From Prochlorococcus sp. AG-402-K10 (GTDB lineage Bacteria > Cyanobacteriota > Cyanobacteriia > PCC-6307 > Cyanobiaceae): a DNA stretch of 64,000 bases. Position numbers and translations under genes: made by a program. This document shows positions 42,394-51,783 of this stretch, one piece after another. Below the pieces are notes generated by a model. That model made no database searches. It saw only the letters and a list, made by a program, of their open reading frames with translations, and had not been told where the DNA came from. Each line of letters opens with the position of its first letter. The first letter of the stretch is position 1. The DNA lies in contig QCIF01000006.1 in the NCBI GenBank assembly GCA_003216835.1, forward strand, positions 1 through 64,000, written 5' to 3'.

Positions 42394-43569
42394 TTAAGTC
42401 AATATTTTTTTTATTTCTTTAAAAAGTAAATCAATCTCAGCTTCTGTAGTCATTTGATGTACGCATGCTCTAAACCATTTTGGATCTTCTAAAACTCTAA
42501 TCCAAATTTTTTTTTCTCCAAGTTTCCTAACAAATTCTTCCTTATCTTCAATATTTTCGATTTTAAAACTAACTATCCCATTTAAGTATTTTTTTTCTAA
42601 AACTAATTCAATTTCTTTTAATTGATTTAATTTATCCCAAAGTTTTTCACTTAATCTTTGTATTCTTTTGCTTTTTTCATTTTCATGACAGTCTTTATCC
42701 AAAAGATCTAAAGAAGTCCGTAGCCCTGCAAGTAAAGGAATACAAGAGGTTGCTACTTCAAACTTCCTTGCATCATCATGAAAAATATTATTTGAAGGCT
42801 CATAGATGCCTTGTTCTTTTTTTAATGATTTCCAACCAATTATTGTTGGATCTGTTTCATGAATAAATCTATCTGAGACATAAATGGCTCCAAGACCTTC
42901 TGGACCACATGCCCATTTATGAGAAGTTATTGAATATAAATCAGAATAAAAAACTTCTTCTTCAATTTTTATGTGCCCAAAGGTTTGAGCGCCATCAACA
43001 AGTAAATAAGAATTTTCTCGATAATTTTTTAATTCGATAGAAATTTGTTTTAAAGGAATTTTATATCCAAAGTTCCATAAAATATGAGAAATAATTAGGA
43101 TCTTAGTCTTACTATTTAGATTTTTTAAAATCTCTAAAATTATATTTTCGTCGTTTAGATTTTTAATTTTTTGGATTGGCAAAATTTTGAATATTAATTT
43201 ATTTCTTCTGCAAAATTCTCGACTTGCAGCTACTACTCCAGGATGTTCACAGTCACTTATTAACAACTCTTCTCCCTCTTCTACCTTTATTCCCCAAAAA
43301 GGCAAAATCATCCCAGAAGAGATATTCTCGGTTAAAGCTACATTCTTTGAATTGACACCTAATTTTTGCGCAATGATTCTTTTGGTGGTCAATATTTCTT
43401 TGTAAATAAAAGGCCACATATCATTGGTAAATGGTCCTAAATCTTGGATAATTTCCCAAGTTTTAACTATTGCTTCAAGAGAAGATTTTGGCAATGGTCC
43501 TTGACCACCATAGTTGAAATAATACTTATTTTGTAATGCTGGTATTTGATCTCTTAGATTATTTCTCAT
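42394..43569 (-). CDS. Class V aminotransferase-fold lyase, C-DES (cysteine/cystine C-S lyase)-like
   Basis: 391 residues. The PLP lysine is Lys218 in SITSHKWACGPEGLGAIY, with His109 (CEHPGVVA) stacking on the cofactor and Asp192 (LLVDGAQTFGH). The SHKW-CGP-G pattern is that of the cyanobacterial C-DES enzyme (L-cysteine/cystine C-S lyase used in Fe-S assembly) rather than IscS/SufS, which carry a distal Cys loop not seen here. Activity is inferred from family. Confidence 0.85.
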   Translation of the reverse strand: MRNNLRDQIPALQNKYYFNYGGQGPLPKSSLEAIVKTWEIIQDLGPFTNDMWPFIYKEILTTKRIIAQKLGVNSKNVALTENISSGMILPFWGIKVEEGEELLISDCEHPGVVAASREFCRRNKLIFKILPIQKIKNLNDENIILEILKNLNSKTKILIISHILWNFGYKIPLKQISIELKNYRENSYLLVDGAQTFGHIKIEEEVFYSDLYSITSHKWACGPEGLGAIYVSDRFIHETDPTIIGWKSLKKEQGIYEPSNNIFHDDARKFEVATSCIPLLAGLRTSLDLLDKDCHENEKSKRIQRLSEKLWDKLNQLKEIELVLEKKYLNGIVSFKIENIEDKEEFVRKLGEKKIWIRVLEDPKWFRACVHQMTTEAEIDLLFKEIKKILT

Positions 43570-43607
43570 GGAAAATTTAAATTAGATTATTAAACTCTTC
43601 AATTTTT

Positions 43608-44402
43608 TTAAATATTGCCTACTAAAGTTACTGTTCTAAATTCAATATCTTCAATAACTTTCCAAGGTTCAGCACTCCTTTCTGCAAATTCTAAATTTTT
43701 AAAACCTAGTTCTTGAAAATCACTTATAAAGTCTGGCTCATACCATGCTCCACTAATACATCCTGTCCATAGATCATGATCATTTTGCAATCTTAAAGGA
43801 ACTTTTTTGTTAGAGACAATATCGCTAATTGCAATTCTTCCATTTTCGTTTAAAACTCTTTTTATATTTCTTAGAAGGTTATTTCTAGATTCTGGACTTA
43901 CCAAGTTTAAAACACAATTACTTAAAATAATATCAACTGATTTGTTGGCGATTAATGGATTTAAATCTTTATCTAATTGATCGAGTTTTTCAATTGATCC
44001 TTCTAGAAATTCTGTATTTTTGAAACCTATATTCTTTGTAACTTCTTTAGATGCTGATCTAGATAAAGAAAGCATGTCAGGATTCTGATCAACTCCAATA
44101 ACTTTCCCTTCTCTCCCAACAATTTGGGCACAAATAAAAGCATTTTTGCCGCTACCACTTCCAAGATCCAAGACGATATCATTTTTTTTAACATATTTTG
44201 TTGGATCACCACATCCATAGTCCTTTTCTATAACCTCTTGAGGAATTGCTTCAAGTAAAACGGGATTAAACCCAACTGGTGTACAAAGACAACTCTCTTT
44301 TTTTAATGCGGCTGACCCATATCTTTCTTGAATCGCATCTTTATGATCGAAATTATTAGATACTTCATTCGATGGATTTGTATTACAGCAATTTTCGGGC
44401 AT
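43608..44402 (-). CDS. ArsM-like SAM-dependent methyltransferase
   Basis: 264 residues. SAM-binding LDLGSGSGKN at 79-88, and the Cys features of arsenite methyltransferases: CLC (38-40), YGCGDP (Cys64) and WTGCISGAWY. A third active-site cysteine late in the protein is not seen. ArsM turns arsenite into methylated arsenic; picocyanobacterial relatives also start arsenosugar synthesis. An N-terminal CCN at residues 5-7 adds possible metal ligands. Substrate unproven. Confidence 0.75.
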   Translation of the reverse strand: MPENCCNTNPSNEVSNNFDHKDAIQERYGSAALKKESCLCTPVGFNPVLLEAIPQEVIEKDYGCGDPTKYVKKNDIVLDLGSGSGKNAFICAQIVGREGKVIGVDQNPDMLSLSRSASKEVTKNIGFKNTEFLEGSIEKLDQLDKDLNPLIANKSVDIILSNCVLNLVSPESRNNLLRNIKRVLNENGRIAISDIVSNKKVPLRLQNDHDLWTGCISGAWYEPDFISDFQELGFKNLEFAERSAEPWKVIEDIEFRTVTLVGNI

Positions 44403-44438
44403 ATTTTTTAAAGAACTCTAATTAAATATAGCCAAAAA

Positions 44439-44464
44439 AAAAGCCCCTTAATCTAGGGGCTTTT
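44439..44464 (-). terminator. Strong terminator after the DUF4278 gene
   Basis: Perfect 10-base-pair stem AAAAGCCCCT/AGGGGCTTTT with loop TAATCT, followed on the minus strand by a run of T. It begins 16 bases after the stop of the DUF4278 gene and separates it from the ArsM-like gene. Confidence 0.9.
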
Positions 44465-44479
44465 ACTTTAATAATTAAA

Positions 44480-44653
44480 TTATTTAGTGTAGTTAACACC
44501 TCTATAATTTAATTCTGCTTTCTCATTACTTGAAGAAGCGTCTTCCATTCTGTTTGTGTATACGTTTCTTCTGTAGGTAAGTTCAACGAATTGCTTTGCA
44601 GCAGCTTCTTTATTTTGAACGTAGCTTTTTCCTCTGTAAGTTAAAGTAGTCAT
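44480..44653 (-). CDS. DUF4278 family protein
   Basis: 57 residues from ATG at 44653. Two copies of the DUF4278 pattern are visible: MTTLTYRGKSYVQ at the start and LNYRGVNYTK at the end, with LTYRRNVYTNR between. The family is small, cyanobacterial and of unknown role. A longer frame from 44689 adds MERGMAVLLNRI, but that stretch is part of a structured leader, so 44653 is preferred. It has its own promoter and terminator, a monocistronic unit. Confidence 0.8.
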   Translation of the reverse strand: MTTLTYRGKSYVQNKEAAAKQFVELTYRRNVYTNRMEDASSSNEKAELNYRGVNYTK

Positions 44654-44689
44654 GATTCGATTTAACAACACGGCCATCCCCCGTTCCAT

Positions 44690-44747
44690 GGTATGACTCG
44701 GACTGCGCCCTTAAAAAAAGGGTGAACGAAAAAGTAGCAATTGCTAC
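44690..44747 (-). promoter_or_regulatory. Structured 5' leader of the DUF4278 gene
   Basis: On the minus strand the expected transcript begins at a 14-base palindrome GTAGCAATTGCTAC (44734-44747; 5-base-pair stem, loop AATT) and continues with a second hairpin CCCTT/AAGGG. The segment down to 44654 is much richer in G+C than nearby spacers. It could stabilise the message or bind a small RNA or protein. Confidence 0.45.
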
Positions 44748-44753
44748 AAAATT

Positions 44754-44783
44754 ATTATACACACTTTTCCCTAGTCATGTAAA
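44754..44783 (-). promoter_or_regulatory. Sigma-70 type promoter of the DUF4278 gene
   Basis: On the minus strand: -35 box TTTACA (44778-44783), 18-base spacer, -10 box TATAAT (44754-44759). Transcription should start about 7 bases on, at the beginning of the palindrome. The clearest consensus promoter noticed in the window. Confidence 0.6.
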
Positions 44784-44912
44784 GACTTTACAGGTAGAAA
44801 CAAATTTTTAATTCTTTTTTAATTATTATCTTAGGTAAATTTTATTTTGAATAGGCTCCACAAGGGATTATGTTTATATTTGGCTTAAGCTTTACGAAAT
44901 TAATTTTTATTT

Positions 44913-45170
44913 ATGACGGGTTTTTTATATTTTTTGGGGAATACTTTGAGATGGCCTGCCCTAAAGCCAAAAGAGTTTTTCTCTTTACATGCATATTTTT
45001 CAATTATTTATTTGATAACTTTTATTCTGAGTAAAAATAACGTTGATCAGTCTAATTTAGTTTTTACTTTAGGTATTTTAGCCCCTCTCTTGATAGCTAT
45101 TGGTCAAGGTCTTCCTATAGATTGTTTGGATCTTAAGTCTTCTTTGTTGAAGGAATCACAGGGTAAATAA
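44913..45170 (+). CDS. Small membrane protein (85 aa)
   Basis: About three hydrophobic segments at 1-10, 25-41 and 48-66, with an opening FLYFLGNTLRWPALKPKEFFSLHAYF and ending LPIDCLDLKSSLLKESQGK. The basic loop after the first segment favours a cytoplasmic side there. Convergent with nfu. No family recognised. Confidence 0.55.
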   Translation: MTGFLYFLGNTLRWPALKPKEFFSLHAYFSIIYLITFILSKNNVDQSNLVFTLGILAPLLIAIGQGLPIDCLDLKSSLLKESQGK

Positions 45171-45189
45171 TGGAATTTTATTCTAATTT

Positions 45190-45435
45190 TTATAGAACCT
45201 GAACAACTTCGCTGATTTCAGGAATCATTTCTTTTAACTTTCTTTCAATCCCCATTTTTAATGTCATAGTGCTACTTGGGCAACTCCCACATGCTCCTTG
45301 AAGTCTTACTTTTACAATGGGACCATCGATTTCTGCAATTTCTACGTTCCCTCCATCGGATATTAAAAAAGGTCTAAGTTCATCAAGGACTTTTTCTACA
45401 TTTTCATTAGTAAGTGCAAGTGTGTCAGTACTCAT
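45190..45435 (-). CDS. nfu: NifU C-terminal domain Fe-S scaffold (Nfu)
   Basis: 81 residues. [21 protein letters not shown] and [19 protein letters not shown]; Cys49 and Cys52 (CxxC) hold a shared iron-sulfur cluster at the dimer interface. In cyanobacteria the stand-alone Nfu is the main scaffold for photosystem I and ferredoxin clusters. Divergent from mqo. Confidence 0.95.
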   Translation of the reverse strand: MSTDTLALTNENVEKVLDELRPFLISDGGNVEIAEIDGPIVKVRLQGACGSCPSSTMTLKMGIERKLKEMIPEISEVVQVL

Positions 45436-45505
45436 GATTTTGAATTAACTTTATAATAAGACTATAAAGGAATTTGATTAATTGCAAAAAATATAGTTTT
45501 CTATT

Positions 45506-47005
45506 GTGACTTCTGTTCAAACTATAAAAGAGAATAACCACTATGACGCAGTTTTAGTTGGCGCAGGAATAATGAGTGGGACTTTAGCCTTGCTACTTGC
45601 AGAAGTTTTACCTGATATAAAAATTCTAATTATAGAAAAATTAAATTCTCCAGGGAGAGAAAGTACTGGAGCTTTTAATAATGCAGGAACTGGACATGCT
45701 GCTAATTGTGAATTGAATTACACTCCTATTGATGAAAAAGGAAACATAATTATAGATAACGCTCTTTCAATAAATCGTTCATTTGAAAATTCAATGTCCT
45801 TATGGGCTTCCTTGTATGCAGCAGGGAAAATTGATATTCAAAAGTTTTTAAAATTTATTCCACACATTAGTTTTGTTTCTGGGAAGGAAAATATTTCTTT
45901 TTTAAAAAAAAGATATCAGGCAATGGCTAATAATCCTGAGTTTAAAGATATGGAATTCACTTCATCTTTTGGTCAAATTTCATCATGGGCTAGTCTTATA
46001 ACAAAAGATAGAAATCCATTAAATGAAATTGCTGCTACTAGGGTAGAGAGAGGAACTGACATCAACTTTGAAGCTCTGACTAAGGAATACTTATCATTCG
46101 TTTCTAAAAATAAAAATGTTGAAATAAGGTATAAAACAGAATTAATAGATTTAAAAAAAATTGATCAAAAACAATGGGAATTAGACCTTAGTCTCAATGG
46201 TAAAAAAATTTCTGTCAGAACAGCTTTTGTTTTTCTTGGTGCTGGTGGGAAAACAATAAATTATTTGCAAAAATCAAAAATTCCAGAGGCAAATAATTAT
46301 GGAGGATTTCCAGTTAGTGGGAAATGGCTTATTTGCGAAGAAAAATCGCTAACAGAAAAACACAATGCAAAAGTTTATGGTAAGGCTGATATTGGTTCGC
46401 CACCAATGTCTGTTCCTCATTTGGATACTAGGTGGATTGATGGCAAAAGACTTCTTCTTTTTGGACCTTTTGCTGGCTTTACAACAAAATTTCTAAAGCA
46501 AGGGTCTTACTTTGATCTATTTAATTCTATTAAAATAAATAATATAGTTTCTATGTTAGACGTTGGGGTTAAAAATAATGATCTGATTAATTATCTGATT
46601 TCGCAATCACTAAAGAACCATAACTCAAGAGTTGATAATTTAAAGAATATGATGCCATCAGCAGATCCCTCTAACTGGTATTTAAAGAATGCCGGACAAA
46701 GAGTCCAAATAATCAAAAAGACAAATAAGGGAGGTTCTTTGAAATTTGGAACTGAGATCGTGACTTCATCTGATGGATCATTATCGGCACTTTTGGGAGC
46801 TTCTCCTGGAGCAAGTACTGCAGTTTCAATAATGGTGAGAGTTTTAACAAGATCTTGTTTATTTTTAAATGACAAAATTAACCTTCAGAAGAAAATTAAT
46901 GATTTGATTTACCAATCTAAATTGACATATGAAAGTGATAAAGATTTTTTAATAAACATCAAAAAAAGAAACAATTCTATTTTAGGTTTCCATCGAGAAT
47001 TCTAA
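45506..47005 (+). CDS. mqo: Malate:quinone oxidoreductase
   Basis: 499 residues from a GTG start. FAD-binding start [20 protein letters not shown], the [33 protein letters not shown] line and the late [15 protein letters not shown] are typical. It oxidises malate to oxaloacetate, giving electrons to the membrane quinone pool. Peripheral membrane enzyme. It is followed after 49 bases by lepA. Confidence 0.95.
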   Translation: MTSVQTIKENNHYDAVLVGAGIMSGTLALLLAEVLPDIKILIIEKLNSPGRESTGAFNNAGTGHAANCELNYTPIDEKGNIIIDNALSINRSFENSMSLWASLYAAGKIDIQKFLKFIPHISFVSGKENISFLKKRYQAMANNPEFKDMEFTSSFGQISSWASLITKDRNPLNEIAATRVERGTDINFEALTKEYLSFVSKNKNVEIRYKTELIDLKKIDQKQWELDLSLNGKKISVRTAFVFLGAGGKTINYLQKSKIPEANNYGGFPVSGKWLICEEKSLTEKHNAKVYGKADIGSPPMSVPHLDTRWIDGKRLLLFGPFAGFTTKFLKQGSYFDLFNSIKINNIVSMLDVGVKNNDLINYLISQSLKNHNSRVDNLKNMMPSADPSNWYLKNAGQRVQIIKKTNKGGSLKFGTEIVTSSDGSLSALLGASPGASTAVSIMVRVLTRSCLFLNDKINLQKKINDLIYQSKLTYESDKDFLINIKKRNNSILGFHREF

Positions 47006-47054
47006 TTAGCTAATATTAGTCAAAATGCCATCAGAGGAGTAGTTATTTTATTTA

Positions 47055-48863
47055 ATGACTGATATATCCGTTTCAAAAATAAGAAATTTTTGCATAATAG
47101 CTCATATCGATCATGGTAAATCTACTCTTGCAGATAGGTTGCTTCAAGATACTGGGACTGTTCAGCAAAGGGATATGCAGGAACAATTTTTGGATAGTAT
47201 GGATCTTGAGAGAGAAAGGGGAATAACTATCAAATTGCAAGCCGCGAGGATGAAATATAAGGCAGACGATTCGCAAGAATATGTTTTGAACTTGATAGAT
47301 ACTCCTGGACATGTTGATTTCTCTTATGAGGTCAGTAGATCTTTGCAGGCTTGTGAAGGTGCTTTATTAGTCGTTGATGCAAGTCAGGGCGTAGAAGCTC
47401 AAACTCTAGCTAATGTGTATCTAGCTCTTGAAAATAATCTTGAAATAATACCTGTTTTAAATAAAGTTGATTTGCCAGGGGCTGATGCTGAAAAAATAAA
47501 ACAAGAAATTGAAGAGATTATAGGATTAGATACATCTAACGCAATAAATTGTTCAGCAAAAACTGGAGTAGGAATTAAAGATATTTTAGAAGCAATTGTT
47601 AAAAGAGTACCACCACCTCAAGATGAAATAAAGTTGGCTACTAAGGCACTGATTTTTGATTCTTATTATGATCCTTACAGGGGAGTGATTGTTTATTTCA
47701 GAGTAATATCTGGTGCAATTAATAAAAGAGACAGAATATTGCTAATGGCTAGTAAAAAGAACTATGAACTTGATGAGATTGGAATAATGGCTCCTGATCA
47801 GCAGCAAGTCAATGAATTGCATTCAGGAGAAGTAGGATATATAGCTGCATCAATTAAATCAGTTGCTGATGCGAGAGTGGGAGATACAATTACTCTTTTT
47901 AATTCACCTGCCAATGATCCCTTGCCTGGTTATAAAACAGCAAACCCCATGGTTTTTTGTGGCTTGTTCCCAACTGATGCAGATCAGTTTCCAGATTTAA
48001 GAGTATCACTTGAGAAATTACAATTATCTGATGCTGCTCTTAAATATGAGCCTGAAACTAGCAGTGCAATGGGCTTTGGATTTAGATGTGGATTCTTAGG
48101 ACTTCTTCATATGGAGATTGTTCAAGAAAGATTGGAGAGAGAATATGATTTGGATCTAATCGTAACTGCACCATCAGTTATCTATAAGGTTAATTTAAAT
48201 CAACAGGAGCATATCTTTATTGATAATCCTTCTACTATCCCAGATCCTCAACTAAGAGAATCAATAGAAGAACCTTATGTAAAAATGGAAATTTATGCTC
48301 CAAATGAATTTAATGGAACTTTAATGGGTTTATGCCAAGAAAGAAGAGGTGTTTTTATTGATATGAAATACATAACAACTGATAGGGTGACTCTGATTTA
48401 TGAAATTCCTTTGGCGGAAGTCGTTACAGACTTTTTTGATCAGATGAAAAGCAGAACCCAAGGTTATGCATCAATGGAATATCATTTAATTGGCTATAGA
48501 AAAAATGAACTTGTTAGATTAGATGTCCTTATAAATTCTGAAAGAGCAGATCCTTTAACTTCTATTGTTCATAAAGATAAGGCTTATGGAATTGGTAGAA
48601 GTTTAGTCGAGAAATTAAAAGAACTTATTCCAAAACAACAATTTAAAATACCTATTCAGGCATCTATTGGCAGTCGAATAATCGCTAGTGAAAGTATAAG
48701 CGCCTTGAGAAAAGATGTGTTATCTAAATGTTACGGGGGAGATATTTCAAGGAAAAAGAAACTGTTAAAGAAACAAGCCAAAGGTAAAAAAAGGATGAAG
48801 GCAATGGGTAAGGTAGAAGTTCCCCAAGAAGCTTTTATGGCAGTTCTGAAATTAAATCAGTAA
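47055..48863 (+). CDS. lepA: Elongation factor 4 (LepA)
   Basis: 602 residues. G1 AHIDHGKST (16-24), G2 [10 protein letters not shown]3 DTPGHVDF, G4 NKVD; the characteristic C-terminal domain ends with [20 protein letters not shown] and [14 protein letters not shown]4 acts on paused or misassembled ribosomes. Normal length for the family. Its stop is 80 bases before a permease gene. Confidence 0.97.
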   Translation: MTDISVSKIRNFCIIAHIDHGKSTLADRLLQDTGTVQQRDMQEQFLDSMDLERERGITIKLQAARMKYKADDSQEYVLNLIDTPGHVDFSYEVSRSLQACEGALLVVDASQGVEAQTLANVYLALENNLEIIPVLNKVDLPGADAEKIKQEIEEIIGLDTSNAINCSAKTGVGIKDILEAIVKRVPPPQDEIKLATKALIFDSYYDPYRGVIVYFRVISGAINKRDRILLMASKKNYELDEIGIMAPDQQQVNELHSGEVGYIAASIKSVADARVGDTITLFNSPANDPLPGYKTANPMVFCGLFPTDADQFPDLRVSLEKLQLSDAALKYEPETSSAMGFGFRCGFLGLLHMEIVQERLEREYDLDLIVTAPSVIYKVNLNQQEHIFIDNPSTIPDPQLRESIEEPYVKMEIYAPNEFNGTLMGLCQERRGVFIDMKYITTDRVTLIYEIPLAEVVTDFFDQMKSRTQGYASMEYHLIGYRKNELVRLDVLINSERADPLTSIVHKDKAYGIGRSLVEKLKELIPKQQFKIPIQASIGSRIIASESISALRKDVLSKCYGGDISRKKKLLKKQAKGKKRMKAMGKVEVPQEAFMAVLKLNQ

Positions 48864-48943
48864 TTTCTTAAATTAACAATTAAAAGCTATTATTTTTTTT
48901 AAGAATTAGGTATATTTTATTTGAATCTATTCTTAGAAAGATT

Positions 48944-49777
48944 GTGGATATAAATTCATCCAATCGCGTAGGTCAAAATATTAGAAAAACAGGATTTTTA
49001 ATAGTACTTTTTTATCTTCTTATAGTTTTAATTATGAAATTATTAGAAGCAAATAATTGGTTTGGTTATTCATTCTCAGGTTTGAGTAGTGATATTTTTG
49101 CTCCCCCTTCTATAGAGCATTTATGCGGCACTGATAGATTAGGAAGAGATGTTTGTTTTAGAACTTTGCAAGGCTCTTCCTTGGCAATAGAGGTTGTATT
49201 CCTTGCTATTTTTTTTGCATTAATTTTGGGTTTACCATTGGGTTTATTGAGTGGATATTTTGGAGGTGTATTTGATAAGTTCTTGTCATTAATTATGGAT
49301 ACTATTTTTTCAATCCCTGTAATTTTGCTTTCAGTTGTTGTTGCTTTTGTATTAGGTAAGGGCATTCTCAACGCCGCTTTAGCTTTATGTATAGTATACT
49401 CTCCCCAATATTTTAGATTAATTAGGAATCAGACAATATTGGTTAAATCTGAAACTTATGTAGAGGCAGCAAGAGTTTCAGGAGCTGATCTTAAAACAAT
49501 TATTTTTAAATATATTCTCCCTAATGTAATAACTCCTTTGCCTATAGTACTCACTTTAAATGCCGCTGATGCTGTTTTGGTTTTAGGTAGTTTAGGCTTC
49601 TTGGGCCTTGGTGTTCCAGCAGATATTCCTGAATGGGGGAGTGATTTAAATCTTGCTCTTGCAGCTCTGCCTACTGGGATATGGTGGACGGCTTTATTCC
49701 CAGGACTAGCAATGTTTTTTTTAGTATTAGGGCTTTCTTTTATTGGAGAGGAACTAGAAAACATCTTTGAAAAGTAA
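48944..49777 (+). CDS. ABC transporter permease, DppC/OppC type
   Basis: 277 residues from a GTG start. One N-terminal helix, a periplasmic piece with HLCGTDRLGRDVCFRTLQGS, then five helices; the cytoplasmic EAA loop is YVEAARVSGADLKTIIFKYI LP (split here for length). These are hallmarks of peptide/nickel importer permeases. The partner DppB, ATPases and binding protein are not in the window. Substrate unknown. Confidence 0.85.
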   Translation: MDINSSNRVGQNIRKTGFLIVLFYLLIVLIMKLLEANNWFGYSFSGLSSDIFAPPSIEHLCGTDRLGRDVCFRTLQGSSLAIEVVFLAIFFALILGLPLGLLSGYFGGVFDKFLSLIMDTIFSIPVILLSVVVAFVLGKGILNAALALCIVYSPQYFRLIRNQTILVKSETYVEAARVSGADLKTIIFKYILPNVITPLPIVLTLNAADAVLVLGSLGFLGLGVPADIPEWGSDLNLALAALPTGIWWTALFPGLAMFFLVLGLSFIGEELENIFEK

Positions 49778-49807
49778 AAAAATTTAAGATTAATTATTTT
49801 TAAATGC

Positions 49808-50461
49808 TTAAAACTCGCCTCCTTCATTCAACTTTGGATATGTTTTGCCAGATTTTTTGTATATAGAAGCTAGTTCTGGATAACTCCATTCAAATAAAGT
49901 TTTTTGATATTCATTTTCATTTAAACCTTCTCCATTTGCAGGAAGTTTCCCTTTGCTTTTTCTCTGGCGAATAGCTTCAAATAATAATATAGAAGCTGCT
50001 ACTGAAACATTTAAAGATTGAACCATCCCTCTCATAGGGATAAAAATCGATTGGTCAACCATTGATCTAAGTTCATCACTTAATCCCCATTTTTCTGCTC
50101 CTAAAACAAAACATGTATTTTCAGAATAATCAAAATTTCTATAATCAATAGATTCATTATTAAGACTAGTTCCATATAATTTAAAACCCTTTTGTTTTAA
50201 TTCAGATATAGCGCTGATGGGACTTTCATGAGTATTTAAGTTGACCCATTTTTGACTGCCTTGGGCAGTGCTATTGAAAGTTTTAACTATATTTTTTTTG
50301 CTAATAAAATTTGCTTCAAAAACTCCTGCTGCATCGCATGTCCTCAATATCGCGGATAAATTATGAGGTTTATTTACATCCTCTACTAAAACAGTTAAGT
50401 TTTGCATTCGGCAATTTAAAACATTTTTGATTCGCTCAAATCTTCTGGGCAAAATTGACAT
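49808..50461 (-). CDS. trmH: tRNA (guanosine-2'-O)-methyltransferase TrmH
   Basis: 217 residues, SPOUT knot. Motif 1 NKPHNLSAILRTCDAAGVFE, motif 2 FVLGAEKWGLSDE, motif 3 IPMRGMVQSLNVSVAASILL. The start SILPRRFERIKNVLNCR and an extended C-terminus are those of TrmH proper, which methylates G18 of tRNA. Convergent with the permease gene. Confidence 0.92.
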   Translation of the reverse strand: MSILPRRFERIKNVLNCRMQNLTVLVEDVNKPHNLSAILRTCDAAGVFEANFISKKNIVKTFNSTAQGSQKWVNLNTHESPISAISELKQKGFKLYGTSLNNESIDYRNFDYSENTCFVLGAEKWGLSDELRSMVDQSIFIPMRGMVQSLNVSVAASILLFEAIRQRKSKGKLPANGEGLNENEYQKTLFEWSYPELASIYKKSGKTYPKLNEGGEF

Positions 50462-50627
50462 TAAAATGTTTTAATAATTTCTTTAATTATATTCAATTCA
50501 TAAAATATTATTCAATAATACAGATAATAGTCTTAACTAATTTATTTTTAATAACTATAAGTAGAATTCTTAGATTAATTATTTAACACTCTAGTTTATA
50601 CTTATTATGTAATTTAATATTGACCAA

Positions 50628-50831
50628 ATGGCTTACATAGAATGGGATTACACAGTTATAACAAGTATGGTTGAAAATCAAGGTTGGAATTTACCGGAGC
50701 GTGACTCGAAAGAATGGAATAGATTTAATGATGAACTAGGAGAAAAAATGAGAGGGGTTGGCCTTGTGTTTGAAAAATATTGTAAATTTACGCCGGATGT
50801 AGGTGAAGGTGTTCATCTTTTAGATGAATAA
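50628..50831 (+). CDS. Hypothetical protein (67 aa)
   Basis: Soluble, acidic and aromatic-rich: MAYIEWDYTVITSMVENQGW, NLPERDSKEWNRFNDELGEK and KYCKFTPDVGEGVHLLDE. Residue balance is coding-like and the gene is followed by a hairpin. No family recognised; monocistronic. Confidence 0.6.
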   Translation: MAYIEWDYTVITSMVENQGWNLPERDSKEWNRFNDELGEKMRGVGLVFEKYCKFTPDVGEGVHLLDE

Positions 50832-50845
50832 CTCTTTTAAAAACT

Positions 50846-50879
50846 TAAACCATTGATGTATCCCTTAATCAATGGTTTA
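50846..50879 (+). terminator. Hairpin after the 50628 gene, probable terminator
   Basis: A perfect 12-base-pair stem (50846-50857 with 50868-50879, TAAACCATTGAT/ATCAATGGTTTA) with a 10-base loop, 14 bases after the stop. The T-run is short, so termination may be weak. Confidence 0.6.
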
Positions 50880-51039
50880 TTAATATCTAAGATAAGGTAC
50901 TTTTACCAAATTAGAACCGGCAATTATTAAGGCTTTATAAAGCTTCTATGGAAAATTCTTATTAAGAAGAAATTATTTTTTATTTTTCCTAATCGGCCAC
51001 AAATAACTTATTTAAATTTTATATTTAAATAAAAAAAAT

Positions 51040-51432
51040 ATGAAAAATAAATTAACTTTTTTATTCGATGGAGGATGCCCATTTTGTTTAAGAGAGACTA
51101 AGTTTTTAAAAAGTAAAGATATTTCAAATCAAATTAGATTTATAGATATTAATAGTGAAGATTATAATCCAAATTTATTTAATGATATTTCATATGTAGA
51201 AGCCATGTCCAACCTACATGGGATATTGGAAAATGGTGAAATAATTAGAGGCTTGGATGTCCTTGCATTTTCATATGAATTAATTGGTTTAGGATGGGTT
51301 TATTATCCTTTAAAATTAAAAATTCTATCACCAGTTTTGAGGTTAGGTTATCGATATTGGGCAAAATATAGGCTTCAAATTACAGGAAGATCAAATATTA
51401 AGAAACTTTGTACCTCTGAATGTGAGAAATAA
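51040..51432 (+). CDS. DCC family thiol-disulfide oxidoreductase (DUF393)
   Basis: 130 residues. FLFDGGCPFCLRE holds Cys13 and Cys16 of the DxxCxxC signature; IRFIDINSEDYNP, GILENGEIIRGLDVLAFSYE and YPLKLKILSPVLRLGYRYWA match the DUF393 family of thioredoxin-like proteins. Redox partner unknown. The broken TIGR03643-type gene begins 4 bases after its stop, suggesting a former operon. Confidence 0.85.
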   Translation: MKNKLTFLFDGGCPFCLRETKFLKSKDISNQIRFIDINSEDYNPNLFNDISYVEAMSNLHGILENGEIIRGLDVLAFSYELIGLGWVYYPLKLKILSPVLRLGYRYWAKYRLQITGRSNIKKLCTSECEK

Positions 51433-51435
51433 GAT

Positions 51436-51687
51436 ATGTCAAATTTTGATTTAGATAGAATTATTGAGATGTGTTGTGAAGATAGAACTCCTTTTGAAGC
51501 TATTAAGTATCAATTTTGTTGAAACGAGTAAGATGCTATAAAAATTATGTGCAGAACCCTAAAACCTAAATCATTCAGAGTTTGGAGACAAAGAGTCTCA
51601 GGAAGGAATACTAAACATATGGCGCTTAAGGATTCAACTAGATTTAAATCCAATCACAAAAAAAATTATAAATTTCTGAAAAATTAA
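51436..51687 (+). pseudogene. TIGR03643 (DUF2805) family gene broken by two in-frame stops
   Basis: One frame from ATG 51436 to TAA 51685 spells a TIGR03643-type protein: MSNFDLDRIIEMCCEDRTPF, EAIKYQF, then TGA (51520) and TAA (51529) three codons apart, then DAIKIM, RTLKPKSFRVWRQRVSGRNT and KHMALKDSTRF. The family usually has EMxWEDRTPFEAI and a QFGLxExD line; here the Trp is Cys and the Leu and the residue before Asp are stops. The rest is well kept, so the loss looks recent. Sequencing error at two nearby places is less likely. Confidence 0.8.
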
Positions 51688-51783
51688 GAGAATATTATAT
51701 TATTACGAAATATTACGAGCTGATGTTAAGTTATATTTGTTGAAGTTTAAAAATCAACTTCCTGCTCTATTTCTGAAAATTAA

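Noticed and set aside
47073..47312. Minus-strand frame over the lepA start
   Set aside because: Antisense to the GTPase G1-G3 motifs of lepA, no support of its own.
49456..49827. Minus-strand frame over the end of the permease gene
   Set aside because: Antisense to the conserved EAA loop and last helices; low-complexity Ser/Pro/Lys content.
51436..51687. Reassigned stop codons (TGA as Trp or Sec) to rescue the broken gene
   Set aside because: A TAA follows within three codons, and ordinary genes in the window end with TGA normally, so recoding is not supported.
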